This document shows, one piece after another, positions 8,039 to 16,322 of a stretch of 64,000 bases of DNA. Numbering within the stretch: the stretch's first letter is position 1; every line of letters begins with the position of its first letter. The notes under the pieces are model-generated. The model made no database searches. It worked only from the letters and a program-made list of their open reading frames with translations, and had not been told where the DNA came from. Position numbers and translations under genes: made by a program. Source of the stretch: Agromyces mediolanus (lineage in GTDB: Bacteria; Actinomycetota; Actinomycetes; Actinomycetales; Microbacteriaceae); assembly GCF_023715325.1 (NCBI RefSeq), contig NZ_JAMBNX010000010.1, positions 90,302 through 154,301 on the forward strand, written 5' to 3'.

Positions 8039-9067
8039 ATGGAGAACCGCACCCCGCCCCAGTACGACGTCGTCATCGTCGGCGGCGGCCCCGCCGGCCT
8101 GAGCGCCGCCCTCATGCTCGGCCGCTCGCGTCGCCGCGTGCTCGTCGTCGACGAGGGCCGCCCCCGCAACCGCTTCGCGGGCCACATGCACGGCGTGCTG
8201 GGCCGCGACCACACCTCCCCGCTCGAGCTGCTCGCCGAGGGCCGCCGCGAGCTCGGCCGCTACGACGGCGTCGAGCTTCGCGAGGGCTCCGTGGTCGGCG
8301 CGGCGCCCACGCCCACGCCTACAGCCACAGCCACCGCCACCGCCACAGCCGAGACCGGGACCGAGCCCACGGGCTTCCGCGTCGAGCTCGACGACGGCGC
8401 GACGGTCACCGCCCGCCGCCTGCTCGTCACGAGCGGCCTCCGTGACGAGCTGCCCGCCGTCCCGGGACTCGCCGAGCTCTGGGGCCGGGGCGTCTTCGTC
8501 TGCCCCTACTGCGACGGCTGGGAGGTGCGCGACGGGCGCATCGCCGTGCTCGCCGGCGAGCAGCCGAATCCGCACCAGGCGCAGCTCATGCGCCAGCTCT
8601 CCGACGAGGTCGTCTTCCTCACCGGCGGCCGTCCGATCGACGAGACCACCCGGTCCGGCCTCCTCGCCCGCGGCATCCGAATCGAGGAGCGCCCGCTCGC
8701 GCGCGTGGCGAGCGATGCCGACGGCGAGCTCGTCGCCCTGGAGCTCGCCGACGGTGAGGCGGTCCCGGTGGACGCGCTCTTCGTCGCGCCCGGCCCGGCG
8801 CCGCTCGACGGGCTCCTCCGGTCGTTGGGAGCCGAGCACACCGAGCACCCGATGGGCGGCTCCTTCGTGGTCGTCGACGCGATGGGGCGCACGAACGTGC
8901 CGGGACTCTGGGCGGCCGGCAACGTCACGGACCCGCGTTCCTCGGTGCCGTTCGCGATGGCGGGCGGCAACTTCACGGGCGCGGCGATGAACGCCGCCCT
9001 GGTGGAGGAGGAGATCGCGGCGGCGCTCGCGGCGCGCGAGAGGATGGAGGCATGGACCTCATCGTGA
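8039..9067 (+). CDS. Thioredoxin-reductase-like FAD/NAD(P) oxidoreductase
   Basis: A 342-residue class II pyridine nucleotide-disulfide oxidoreductase. The FAD-binding DVVIVGGGPAGLSAA is at about 10-24, a CPYC redox pair at 155-158 followed by DGWE, and the second FAD motif in GRTNVPGLWAAGNVTDP near the C-terminus. The layout matches the YumC/TrxB-like group found next to XRE-cupin or Rrf2 regulators. The ATG at 8039 follows GGGAGC. A Pro-Thr then Ala-Thr dipeptide tract at about 90-104, from a repetitive DNA stretch, interrupts the FAD domain in a surface loop. It overlaps the following flavoenzyme gene by 16 bases, so the two form an operon. Confidence 0.88.
   Translation: MENRTPPQYDVVIVGGGPAGLSAALMLGRSRRRVLVVDEGRPRNRFAGHMHGVLGRDHTSPLELLAEGRRELGRYDGVELREGSVVGAAPTPTPTATATATATAETGTEPTGFRVELDDGATVTARRLLVTSGLRDELPAVPGLAELWGRGVFVCPYCDGWEVRDGRIAVLAGEQPNPHQAQLMRQLSDEVVFLTGGRPIDETTRSGLLARGIRIEERPLARVASDADGELVALELADGEAVPVDALFVAPGPAPLDGLLRSLGAEHTEHPMGGSFVVVDAMGRTNVPGLWAAGNVTDPRSSVPFAMAGGNFTGAAMNAALVEEEIAAALAARERMEAWTSS
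8306..8350 (+). repeat. CCCACG/GCCACA-type repeat encoding a PT/AT tract
   Basis: A degenerate hexanucleotide run inside the flavoenzyme gene encodes alternating Pro-Thr and Ala-Thr pairs. As in the (GGGCAC)8 and Pro-Gly tracts elsewhere in the window, the period is a multiple of three, so length changes stay in frame. Confidence 0.8.
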
Positions 9068-10209
9068 TCGGCGCGGGCGCCTGGGGGCTCCCCGCCGCGG
9101 CCGAGCTCGCCGAACGCGGCCACCGGGTGACCCTCGTCGACCGCTACGGGCCGGGCAATCCGTTCTCGTCCTCGCACGGCCCGACCCGGATCTGGCGGCT
9201 GGCCGACCCCGACCCGGCGAAGATCCGGATGACGGCGGCGAGCCTCGCCGCGATGGAGCGCCTCTCGGCGATCGCCGGCGAGCCGGTCTTCCTCCGCCGC
9301 GGCCTCGTCTGGCGCGACGAGGCCGTGGCCCTCGACCCCTTCGAGCATTCCCTCGCCGAACAGGGGGTCGCGTTCGAGCGGCTGCCGGCCGGGCGCGTGG
9401 GCGACCGCTTCCCCGGTCTCGTCCCCGACGGACGCGACGCGCTCTGGACGTCGGAGGCGGGCCCGGTGCTCGCCGAGACCTCCCTCTCGGCCCAGCGCCG
9501 ACGCTTCGAGCGGGCGGGCGGCGAGCTCCTCATCGGCCACGCCGTCGGCCTCGACGAGACGCCGGGCGGCGGGCAGCGGGTGCGCCTCGCCGACGGCCGG
9601 GCGCTCGAGGCGGAGCTCGTCGTCGTCGCCCCAGGCCCGGGCGCGCCCCCGCTCGTCGCGGAGCTCGGGCTCGATGTGCCGCTCCGCCCGCACCTCGAGC
9701 AGGTCGTCCATGTCGCGGACCCCGGGGTGCCGAGCGACGAGCTGCCCGACCTCATCGACCTCGCCGCCGACGGTCGGCCGACGCTCTACGCCATGGCGAC
9801 GCCGGGCACGGGGTACAAGCTCGGCCTCGACGCGCCGCTCCGCGAGGTGGTGTGGGGCGAGGACGAGGACCGCGAGCCGGATGCCGCGCGCACCGCGGTC
9901 CTGCTCGACTACGCGCGCCGGGCGCTCGGCATGCGCGGCGCCGCGGTGGTCGATGCCAAGGTCTGCAGCTGGACGGACTCGCCCGACGGGCGCTTCGTCA
10001 TCGGCTCAGCGCGGCCGGGCGTCGTGCTCGCCTGCGGCGACTCGGGCGAGGGCTTCAAGTTCTCGGCGCTCATGGGGCTCGTGCTCGCGGACCTCGCCGA
10101 GGGGCGCGCTCCGGCGCTCGACCTGGAGCCGTTCCGGCTCGACCGTTTCAGCCGGGCGGATGCCTCGGGCCTCGACGCTCCCACCTCGCTCGGCACCACG
10201 ACGCCCTGA
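9052..10209 (+). CDS. Monomeric sarcosine oxidase-like FAD oxidoreductase
   Basis: A 385-residue D-amino-acid-oxidase-fold flavoenzyme closest in pattern to monomeric sarcosine oxidase / N-methyltryptophan oxidase. The dinucleotide motif VIGAGAWGLPAA begins at residue 5. The block VCSWTDSPDGRFVIG has Cys305 where sarcosine oxidase carries its covalently bound flavin, and CGDSGEGFKFSALMG matches the family C-terminal signature. It would oxidise a secondary or N-methyl amine, making H2O2. It overlaps the TrxR-like gene and ends with an Asp/Thr-rich tail before a hairpin shared with convergent rbsK. The substrate is not known. Confidence 0.87.
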   Translation: MDLIVIGAGAWGLPAAAELAERGHRVTLVDRYGPGNPFSSSHGPTRIWRLADPDPAKIRMTAASLAAMERLSAIAGEPVFLRRGLVWRDEAVALDPFEHSLAEQGVAFERLPAGRVGDRFPGLVPDGRDALWTSEAGPVLAETSLSAQRRRFERAGGELLIGHAVGLDETPGGGQRVRLADGRALEAELVVVAPGPGAPPLVAELGLDVPLRPHLEQVVHVADPGVPSDELPDLIDLAADGRPTLYAMATPGTGYKLGLDAPLREVVWGEDEDREPDAARTAVLLDYARRALGMRGAAVVDAKVCSWTDSPDGRFVIGSARPGVVLACGDSGEGFKFSALMGLVLADLAEGRAPALDLEPFRLDRFSRADASGLDAPTSLGTTTP

Positions 10210-10216
10210 CCGCACC

Positions 10217-10275
10217 CCGACGTCGCGCGAACGGCGCCGGGCAGGGCCGATCGCGAGCACTTCTCGCGACGTCGG
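10217..10275. terminator. Long inverted repeat between convergent genes
   Basis: Perfect 11-bp arms CCGACGTCGCG (10217-10227) and CGCGACGTCGG (10265-10275) flank a 37-base loop between the sarcosine-oxidase-like gene and convergent rbsK. The position suggests a bidirectional terminator; the long loop also fits a REP-like element. Confidence 0.5.
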
Positions 10276-10295
10276 CGGCCCGGGGCAGACGTCCG

Positions 10296-11174
10296 TCAGC
10301 CGGCGATCGGGGGCCGTGCACCCTCCCAGCCGACGGCGGCGGCTCCCGCGGCGGCCGCGGCTCCGGCGGCATCGCGGAGGGACGCCCCGAGGGCGAGCGC
10401 CGCGGCGAGGGCTCCCGCGAAGGCATCGCCCGCGCCGGTGGTGTCGACGACCCGGTCCACGCGCACAGCGGGGACGGCGTCGACGCCGGACTCGTCCGCG
10501 ACGAGGCATCCCGCAGAGCCGAGCGTGACGACCACCGAGCGTGCGCCGGCCGCCTCGCGGAGGGCGAGCGCGGCGTCGGCCGGGGTCCCGGTGGCCGACG
10601 CGCCGCCGAGGAGCTCGGCGGCCTCGTGCTCGTTCACGATGAGCGGATCGGCGCCGCGCGGCACCTCGTCGAGCGAGGCCGGGGCGGGCGCGGCGTTGAA
10701 GGCGAAGCGGGCACCGATCGCCCCGGCGAGCGCGGCAGCTTCGGCGACGACGGACGCCGGGATCTCGGCCTGCGCGAGCACGACCGCGGCGCGAGTGGCG
10801 CCGGGAGCGAGCTCGACGCGCACGTGCGAGTTCGCCCCGGCGTCGACGATGATGGCGTTCTCGCCGTCCTCGGAGACCTGGATGAACGCGGTGCCGGTGG
10901 TGACGCCGGGGACGGTGCGGAGCTCGGCGACGTCGATGCCGAGGGCGGTGAGCTCGGCGCGCAGCGTCCGCCCGGACTCGTCGTCGCCGACCGCCCCGAC
11001 GAACGCGACCCGGGCGCCGGCCCGGGCCACCGCGGCCGCTTGGTTCGCCCCCTTGCCGCCCCCGGAGACCTGCACGCCGTCGGCGAGGATCGTCTCGCCG
11101 GGCCGCACGTGCCGGCGCACGGCGATCATGCGGTCTTCGTTGACGGATCCGACCACGAGGACGTCCGTGTCCAT
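10296..11174 (-). CDS. rbsK: Ribokinase (PfkB family)
   Basis: A 292-residue PfkB sugar kinase that phosphorylates ribose to ribose-5-phosphate with ATP. The ribokinase N-terminal motif GSVNEDR, substrate motif GGGKGANQAAAVAR at about 39-52, NEHEAAELLGG, and the catalytic DTTGAGDAFAGAL with the Asp base at about 248 are all present. The ATG at 11174 follows AAGGAG with good spacing. The frame is open far upstream, but that is antisense to the LacI gene. It is divergent from a LacI regulator across a perfect palindrome, as is usual for ribose genes. The nucleoside hydrolase operon at 53.7-57.8 kb could supply its ribose. Confidence 0.92.
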   Translation of the reverse strand: MDTDVLVVGSVNEDRMIAVRRHVRPGETILADGVQVSGGGKGANQAAAVARAGARVAFVGAVGDDESGRTLRAELTALGIDVAELRTVPGVTTGTAFIQVSEDGENAIIVDAGANSHVRVELAPGATRAAVVLAQAEIPASVVAEAAALAGAIGARFAFNAAPAPASLDEVPRGADPLIVNEHEAAELLGGASATGTPADAALALREAAGARSVVVTLGSAGCLVADESGVDAVPAVRVDRVVDTTGAGDAFAGALAAALALGASLRDAAGAAAAAGAAAVGWEGARPPIAG

Positions 11175-11233
11175 GGGGCACTCCTTCTCTGCGGCTCGTC
11201 TGAGCCCGGTTCGGCAGCTCGAGATCTTGCGAC

Positions 11234-11251
11234 GATCTACACGAGTAGATC
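11234..11251. promoter_or_regulatory. LacI-type operator between rbsK and lacI-family gene
   Basis: GATCTACACGAGTAGATC: seven-base perfect arms around ACGA, with the central CG step usual for LacI-family sites. It lies about 60 bp upstream of rbsK and 86 bp upstream of the regulator, so one site could control both. Confidence 0.75.
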
Positions 11252-11336
11252 CGCCTCGATCGTAGGGATAGCATGGCCGGGACGCAAGCCGTCGGGCACC
11301 GGCCCTGCGGCCCGGGACCCGGCACGAGGAGGCGCG

Positions 11337-12371
11337 ATGCACCCGCACGGCGCCGCCCCGCGCGCCGCGACGCGCAACGACGTCGCGCGACTCGCGGGCG
11401 TCAGCAGCGCCGTCGTCAGCTACGTGCTGAACGACGGGCCCCGGCCCGTCGCCGAGCCGACCCGGGCCCGCGTGCTCGCCGCGATCGCCGAGCTCGGCTA
11501 CCGGCCGAACGCGGCGGCCCGCGCGCTCCGCCTCCGCCGCACCGGCACGCTCGCCCTGCTCGTGCCCGACATCGGCAACCCGTTCTTCGCCGAGCTCGCG
11601 AAGGCCGTGCAGACCGCGGCGTTCGGCCGCGGCTACGCCGTCACCTACGGCGACACCGAGTACGACCCCGAGCGGGAACGCGCGCAGCTCGCCGCCCTCG
11701 CCGAGCGGCAGCCCGACGGCATCCTCGTCATCGGCGGGACCCCCGGCCTGCTCGCCCCGCTCCTCGAAGCCGGCCTGCCCGTGGTGACGCTCGACCGCAG
11801 CGGGGCGCCCGGCAGCCCGGCGGACGCGCCCGAAGTCCCGAGCGTCGGGATCGACGACGAGGCCGCCGCGCGCGCCGGCATCCGCCACCTCCAGCAGCAC
11901 GGCCACGAGCGGATCGCGCTCATCGCCGGCCCGCACGACTCCCCCGCCGCCCGGGCCCGACGACGCGCCTGGACCGAGCTCGTCGCGCCGGCGATCGGCG
12001 CGGGCGCGCTCGACGCGCTCGTCGCGACGGCCGAGTACCGTCGCGAGGGCGGCTACCGGGCCGCGCTGGAGCTCCTCGACCGCGGCGGCGCCCCGAGCGC
12101 GGTCTTCGTCAGCGCCGATGTGCAGGCGATCGGCGCGCTGCGGGCGTTCGCCGAGCGGGGGGTGCGTGTCCCCCACGAGCTCGCGGTGCTCTCCTTCGAC
12201 GGCACGAGCGAGGCGGAGTTCACGTCCCCGCCGCTCTCGGTGATCCACCAGCCGCTCGACGCGATCGCCGAGGCGGCACTCGGCCTGCTGCTCGACGGCG
12301 CCACCCCCGGGCACGTCGTCGTCCCGCACCGGCTCCTCGCCCGCGCCTCATGCGGGCCGCACCACGGCTGA
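11337..12371 (+). CDS. LacI-family transcriptional regulator (likely ribose repressor)
   Basis: A 344-residue LacI/GalR regulator. The helix-turn-helix and hinge run from about 12 to 65 (RNDVARLAGVSSAVVSYVLN, then GYRPNAAARAL), followed by a periplasmic-binding-protein-like effector domain beginning TLALLVPDIGNPFFAEL. The ATG at 11337 follows GAGGAG; the longer open frame upstream is antisense to rbsK. It is divergent from ribokinase over a palindromic operator, so a role as the ribose/nucleoside repressor is likely. It is a paralogue of the LacI protein at 58020-59033: both start with the same XDVAXLAG-XSXAVVSYV pattern. Confidence 0.9.
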   Translation: MHPHGAAPRAATRNDVARLAGVSSAVVSYVLNDGPRPVAEPTRARVLAAIAELGYRPNAAARALRLRRTGTLALLVPDIGNPFFAELAKAVQTAAFGRGYAVTYGDTEYDPERERAQLAALAERQPDGILVIGGTPGLLAPLLEAGLPVVTLDRSGAPGSPADAPEVPSVGIDDEAAARAGIRHLQQHGHERIALIAGPHDSPAARARRRAWTELVAPAIGAGALDALVATAEYRREGGYRAALELLDRGGAPSAVFVSADVQAIGALRAFAERGVRVPHELAVLSFDGTSEAEFTSPPLSVIHQPLDAIAEAALGLLLDGATPGHVVVPHRLLARASCGPHHG

Positions 12372-12540
12372 GCCGCCGTCGCCGATCCGACCGGCGCCAC
12401 GCCGGGTACGGGTCATCCGCCGTCGCATCGCCCGCGCCGGTGCGGCGGATGGTTAGAGTAAGCGCCGAGGCGAGACTTCTGTTCGACTTCGGGGGAACAG
12501 CATCGATTCTCGGACCAATCGTCTCGGAGAGAGGTGCAGC

Positions 12541-13806
12541 GTGGCCACGACGAGCAGCGCGACGGCGGGGGAACTCTTCCGGCTCATCCACACGGGTCGC
12601 GCGGACTCGCGCGCCGAACTCGCCCGACTCACCGGGCTCAGCGCCTCGACGGTGGCGATGCGCGTCGACGAGCTGATCGCGCACGGCTACCTCGAGGAGG
12701 CCGGCCGCGGCGAGTCCACCGGGGGCCGCCGCCCGCGGCTGCTCGCGGTCCGCGAGGGCGGCTCCGTCATCGCCGCCGCCGACCTCGGCGAGCGGCACGT
12801 CACGCTCGTGCTGATGAACCGCCGCGGCGAGATCGTCGCCGACGCGGTCGAGCCCATCACGCTGCGCGACGAGCCGGCCGCCGTGATCGAGGCGGTCTGG
12901 TCCGCCGCGCAGACGCTCGCCGCCGGCCTCTCCCCCGCCCCCGGGATCGAAGGCATCGCGATGAGCCTGCCCGGACCGGTCGACTCGCGCGACGGGCGCC
13001 TGCTCGCGCCGATGCGGATGCCGGGCTGGAACGGCCTCGTCGTCGGCGAGATGCTCGGCCGCGCCACCGGGCTGCCGACGCACGTCGACAACGATGCGAA
13101 CGCCATGGCCGTCGGCGAGTTCGTCGAGCGCGGCCAGATCGTGAACGAGCTCGTCTTCGTGAAGGCGGGCAGCGGCATCGGCTGCGGCATCATCGCGGGC
13201 GGTGAGCTGTACCGCGGCTACCGCGGCGTCGCGGGCGACATCAGCCACGTCGCGCTCGCGGGCGCCCCGCCCGTCGTCTGCTCGTGCGGGCGCGTCGGCT
13301 GCCTCGACGTCGTCGCGAGCGGCACGGCGATCGTCGACGCGCTGCGCAGCACCGGGGTCGAGGTCGAGCACCTCGACGACGTGCTGCGCCTGGCTCGGGA
13401 CGCCCAGCCGCGGGCCACGGCCCTCCTCCGGGAGGCCGGCCAGCGCACGGGCGAGGTGCTCGCGACGATCATCAACTTCTACAACCCTCAGCTGCTCGCC
13501 CTCGGCGGGCAGCTCTCGACCGCCGACGCCTTCGTCGCCGGGGTGCGCCAGGCGATCTACACGCTCTGCCTGCCGATGTCGACGGACCTGCTCGAGATCG
13601 GCGTCAGCGCGGCCGGCCCGCTCGCGGGCGCGCGCGGCGTGGGCAGCTCGCTGCTCGCCCGGCTGCTGGAGCCGGCGCGGATCGACGACGCGATCGCCGC
13701 GGCCGTCGCCGAGGGCGTGGCTGAGGGCCGCCCGGGCCCCGGCCCTGGCTCTGGCCCCGGCCCCGGCCCCGGCCCCGGCCCCGGCCCCGGGGCATCCACG
13801 CAGTAA
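12541..13806 (+). CDS. ROK-family transcriptional repressor (NagC/XylR type)
   Basis: A 421-residue ROK repressor. An N-terminal winged helix at about 5-65 (SRAELARLTGLSASTVAMRV) precedes an actin-like ROK domain with the zinc motif CSCGRVGCLD near residue 247-256. It starts at GTG 12541 after GAGAGG. The C-terminus ends in a Pro-Gly dipeptide run from a CCCCGG-type DNA repeat, which is unusual for the family. It lies just upstream of the M81 peptidase and importer operon and probably represses it in response to a sugar or amino sugar; twin operator-like sites are seen at 13822-13858. Confidence 0.88.
   Translation: MATTSSATAGELFRLIHTGRADSRAELARLTGLSASTVAMRVDELIAHGYLEEAGRGESTGGRRPRLLAVREGGSVIAAADLGERHVTLVLMNRRGEIVADAVEPITLRDEPAAVIEAVWSAAQTLAAGLSPAPGIEGIAMSLPGPVDSRDGRLLAPMRMPGWNGLVVGEMLGRATGLPTHVDNDANAMAVGEFVERGQIVNELVFVKAGSGIGCGIIAGGELYRGYRGVAGDISHVALAGAPPVVCSCGRVGCLDVVASGTAIVDALRSTGVEVEHLDDVLRLARDAQPRATALLREAGQRTGEVLATIINFYNPQLLALGGQLSTADAFVAGVRQAIYTLCLPMSTDLLEIGVSAAGPLAGARGVGSSLLARLLEPARIDDAIAAAVAEGVAEGRPGPGPGSGPGPGPGPGPGPGASTQ
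13734..13790 (+). repeat. (GGCCCC)n repeat encoding a Pro-Gly tail
   Basis: A near-perfect GGCCCC hexanucleotide run at the 3' end of the ROK regulator gene encodes alternating Pro and Gly. It extends the protein beyond the normal end of the ROK fold. Confidence 0.9.
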
Positions 13807-13821
13807 ATCCATGGATCGAAG

Positions 13822-13858
13822 GAAGTTGCCGGACTTCCGAGAAGTTGGGTCCGGGTTC
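13822..13858. promoter_or_regulatory. Twin operator-like repeats upstream of M81 gene
   Basis: Two similar palindromes lie in tandem: GAAGTTGCCGGACTTC at 13822-13837 and GAAGTTGGGTCCGGGTTC at 13841-13858. They sit 28-64 bp before the M81 start and just after the ROK repressor gene, where an operator for that repressor would be expected. Confidence 0.5.
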
Positions 13859-13885
13859 ACTCGACCCGTGTTCTAAGCTGGCCGC

Positions 13886-15361
13886 ATGACCCAGCGCCCC
13901 CGCATCGCGATCGCCGGCATGGCGATCGAGTCCAGCACCTTCTCCCCCCACCGCGCCGGCGCGCGCGACTTCCAGCGCGCCGAAGGCGACGAGCTGGTCC
14001 AGCGCTATGCCTCGCTCCGCGACGGCACGCTGACGGATGCCGCGGACTGGCTTCCCGTGTACTACGCCCGCTCCATCCCGGGCGGGGCGGTGCTCCGCGA
14101 GGTCTACGACGACATCAAGGGCCGCATCCTCGACGGCCTCCGCGCCCTCATGGCCGACGGCGGGCTCGACGGCCTGTTCTTCGACATCCACGGCGCCATG
14201 AGCGTCGACGGCCTCGACGACGCCGAGGGCGACCTCATCACCGCGATCCGCGACGTCATCGGCGCCGACGTCATGGTCTCCGCCTCGATGGACCTGCACG
14301 GCAACGTGTCCGACGCCCTCGTCTCGCAGGTGGACCTGATCACCTGCTACCGGCTCGCCCCGCACGAGGACACCTGGGAGACCCGCGACCGGGCCATCCG
14401 CAACCTCGTCGAGACCCTCCGCGACGGCCGCACCCCGCGCCGCGCGCACGTGACCGTGCCGATCCTGCTGCCGGGCGAGAAGACCTCCACCCGCGTGGAG
14501 CCCGCGAAGAGCCTCTACGCCCGCATCGACGAGGTCGAGCAGCGCCCCGGCATCATCGACGCCGCCATCTGGATCGGCTACGCCTGGGCCGACGAGCCCC
14601 GCTGCCACGGCGTCGTCGTGGTCACCGGCGACGACGACGCGGCGATCACCGCCGCGGCCGAGGAGCTCGGCCGCGCGTTCTGGGACGTGCGCGACGAGTT
14701 CGAGTTCGTCGGCCCGCCCGGGACCCTCCCCGAGGGCGTCGACGCCGGCCTCGCCGCGAGCGACACCCCCTACTTCATCAGCGACTCGGGCGACAACCCG
14801 GGCGCGGGCGGCACCGGCGACGTGACGTGGACGCTCGCGCAGCTGCTGCAGGACGAGCGGCTCACCGCCGAGGGCGCCCCCACCGTGCTCGTCGGCTCGA
14901 TCTTCGACCACGAGGCGCTCGCCGAGCTCCGGGGGAAGACCGTCGGCGAGCCCGTCACCGTCACCGCGGGCGCGCGCGTCGACCACGGCCCGCACGGCCC
15001 GGTCACGATCACGGGCGTGCTGCACTCGCTGCACGAGGGGGACCCCGACGCGGGCGGCGTCGCCGTGATCCGCGTCGGCGGGCTGCACGCGATCATCACC
15101 GAGTACCGCAAGGCGTACCACGACATCGCCGACTTCACCGCGATCGGGCTCGACCCCTTCGCGGCGCAGATCGTCGTGACGAAGATCGGCTACCTCGAGC
15201 CGACCCTCTACGACGCGCAACGCGGGTGGACGCTCGCGCTCACGCCGGGCGGCGTCGACCAGGACCTCGGCCGGCTCGGGCACCACCGCATCCAGCGGCC
15301 GATGTTCCCGTTCGACACGTTCGAGACCGAGCCCGCGCTCACGGCTCGCCTGTTCGGGTAG
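13886..15361 (+). CDS. M81-family metallopeptidase (MlrC-like)
   Basis: A 491-residue protein of the M81 family, named for MlrC, the enzyme that cleaves linearised microcystin. Family blocks are seen in order: IAGMAIESSTFSP at 9-21, DGLFFDIHGAMS near 95-106, SASMDLHGN near 131-139, YRLAPHEDTWET, and SDSGDNPGAGGTGDVT near 298-313. The Asp-His and later His residues of the zinc site (DIHG, DLHG) are retained. In most bacteria these proteins act on unknown peptides and lie beside dipeptide-type importers, as here. The next gene is the importer's binding protein, after a 1-kb repeat block that probably separates transcription units. Confidence 0.88.
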   Translation: MTQRPRIAIAGMAIESSTFSPHRAGARDFQRAEGDELVQRYASLRDGTLTDAADWLPVYYARSIPGGAVLREVYDDIKGRILDGLRALMADGGLDGLFFDIHGAMSVDGLDDAEGDLITAIRDVIGADVMVSASMDLHGNVSDALVSQVDLITCYRLAPHEDTWETRDRAIRNLVETLRDGRTPRRAHVTVPILLPGEKTSTRVEPAKSLYARIDEVEQRPGIIDAAIWIGYAWADEPRCHGVVVVTGDDDAAITAAAEELGRAFWDVRDEFEFVGPPGTLPEGVDAGLAASDTPYFISDSGDNPGAGGTGDVTWTLAQLLQDERLTAEGAPTVLVGSIFDHEALAELRGKTVGEPVTVTAGARVDHGPHGPVTITGVLHSLHEGDPDAGGVAVIRVGGLHAIITEYRKAYHDIADFTAIGLDPFAAQIVVTKIGYLEPTLYDAQRGWTLALTPGGVDQDLGRLGHHRIQRPMFPFDTFETEPALTARLFG

Positions 15362-15374
15362 CGGAGGCGGGGCG

Positions 15375-15895
15375 GCGGATGCCCCGCGAGCGCCACTTCA
15401 GCGTCCTCGGCGGGCGAATGCTCACGGGCACCCCGTCGCTCGCGCGCTCGCGCCACTTCAGCGCCGTTGCGCCACCACAAGTGGCGCACGGCGGCGGAAG
15501 TGGCGCAGGCGCCCGGGAATCGAGCCCGAGCCGGACGGCGGATGCCCCGAGAGCGCCACTTCGGCATCCTCGGCGGGCGAATGCCCACGGGCACCCGGTC
15601 ACTCGCGCGCGAGCGCCACTTCAGCGCCGTTGCGCCACCACAAGTGGCGCGCGGCGGCGGAACTGGCGCAGGCGCCCGGGAATCGCGCCCGAGCCGGACG
15701 GCGGATGCCCCGAGAGCGCCACTCCGGCATCCTCGGCGGGCGAATGCCCACGGGCACCCGGTCGCTCGCGCGCTCGCGCCACTTCAGCGCCGTTGCGCCA
15801 CCACAAGAGGCGCGCGGCGGCGGAAGTGGCGCAGGCGCCCGGGAATCGGGCCCGAGCCGGACGGCGGATGCCCCGCGAGCGCCACTTCGGCGCTG
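15375..15895. repeat. 163-bp tandem repeat, three copies plus a partial copy
   Basis: Units begin at 15375, 15538, 15701 and 15864 with the same GCGGATGCCCC, giving an exact 163-bp period. Each contains GCGCCACTTC boxes and inverted AAGTGGCGC boxes, a GGGAATCG(A/C/G)GCCCGAGCC block and CATCCTCGGCGGGCGAATG. Copies differ at few positions, so they are recent. Open frames across the block in both strands are translations of the repeat. Confidence 0.95.
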
Positions 15896-16322
15896 GGGCG
15901 CCTGGCCCGCCGGGCCGGAAGGAGACCCGGCCCGTGGCGGTGGAAGTGGCGCGTGCCGCCGGAAGTAGCGCATGGAGGCTGAAGTGGCGCATGCCGGCGG
16001 AAGTGGCGCATGGAGGCTGAAGTGGCGCGTATGCGCGGGAACGGGCCCCACAGACCGCAGAAGGTGCCTCGCGAGCGCCACTTTGACGGCATTGCGCCAG
16101 CAGAAGTGGCGCAATGCGGCAGAAGTGGCGCGGACGCGCAGCGCCACCCAGCGACGGACGACCGCAGACATCCAGCACCGCCCAGCGGCCACCGCAGACA
16201 TCCAGCGCCGCCCCGCGCCACCGCAGACGCTCAGCACGCACAGACACCGCACGCACGCACACCGCGCCGCCCACGCGCCGCCGAGGCATCCCACCCTACC
16301 CACTTCCTCCAATTTCATGAAA
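15896..16322. repeat. Degenerate AAGTGGCGC and ACCGCAGACATCCAGC repeats
   Basis: No gene is seen. AAGTGGCGC boxes continue to 16130, including a repeat of about 38 bp whose CATGGAGGCTGAAGTGGCGC block occurs at 15971 and 16009. From 16155 to 16260 a second repeat based on ACCGCAGACATCCAGC appears. Together with the 163-bp units this fills the space between the M81 gene and the importer. Confidence 0.85.

Noticed and set aside
10296..12329. 677-residue minus frame joining ribokinase to an upstream extension
   Set aside because: The extension is antisense to the LacI gene; ribokinase begins at ATG 11174 behind AAGGAG.
15375..15895. CRISPR array
   Set aside because: The repeats are directly adjoining 163-bp units without short repeats separated by unique spacers, and no cas gene is nearby.
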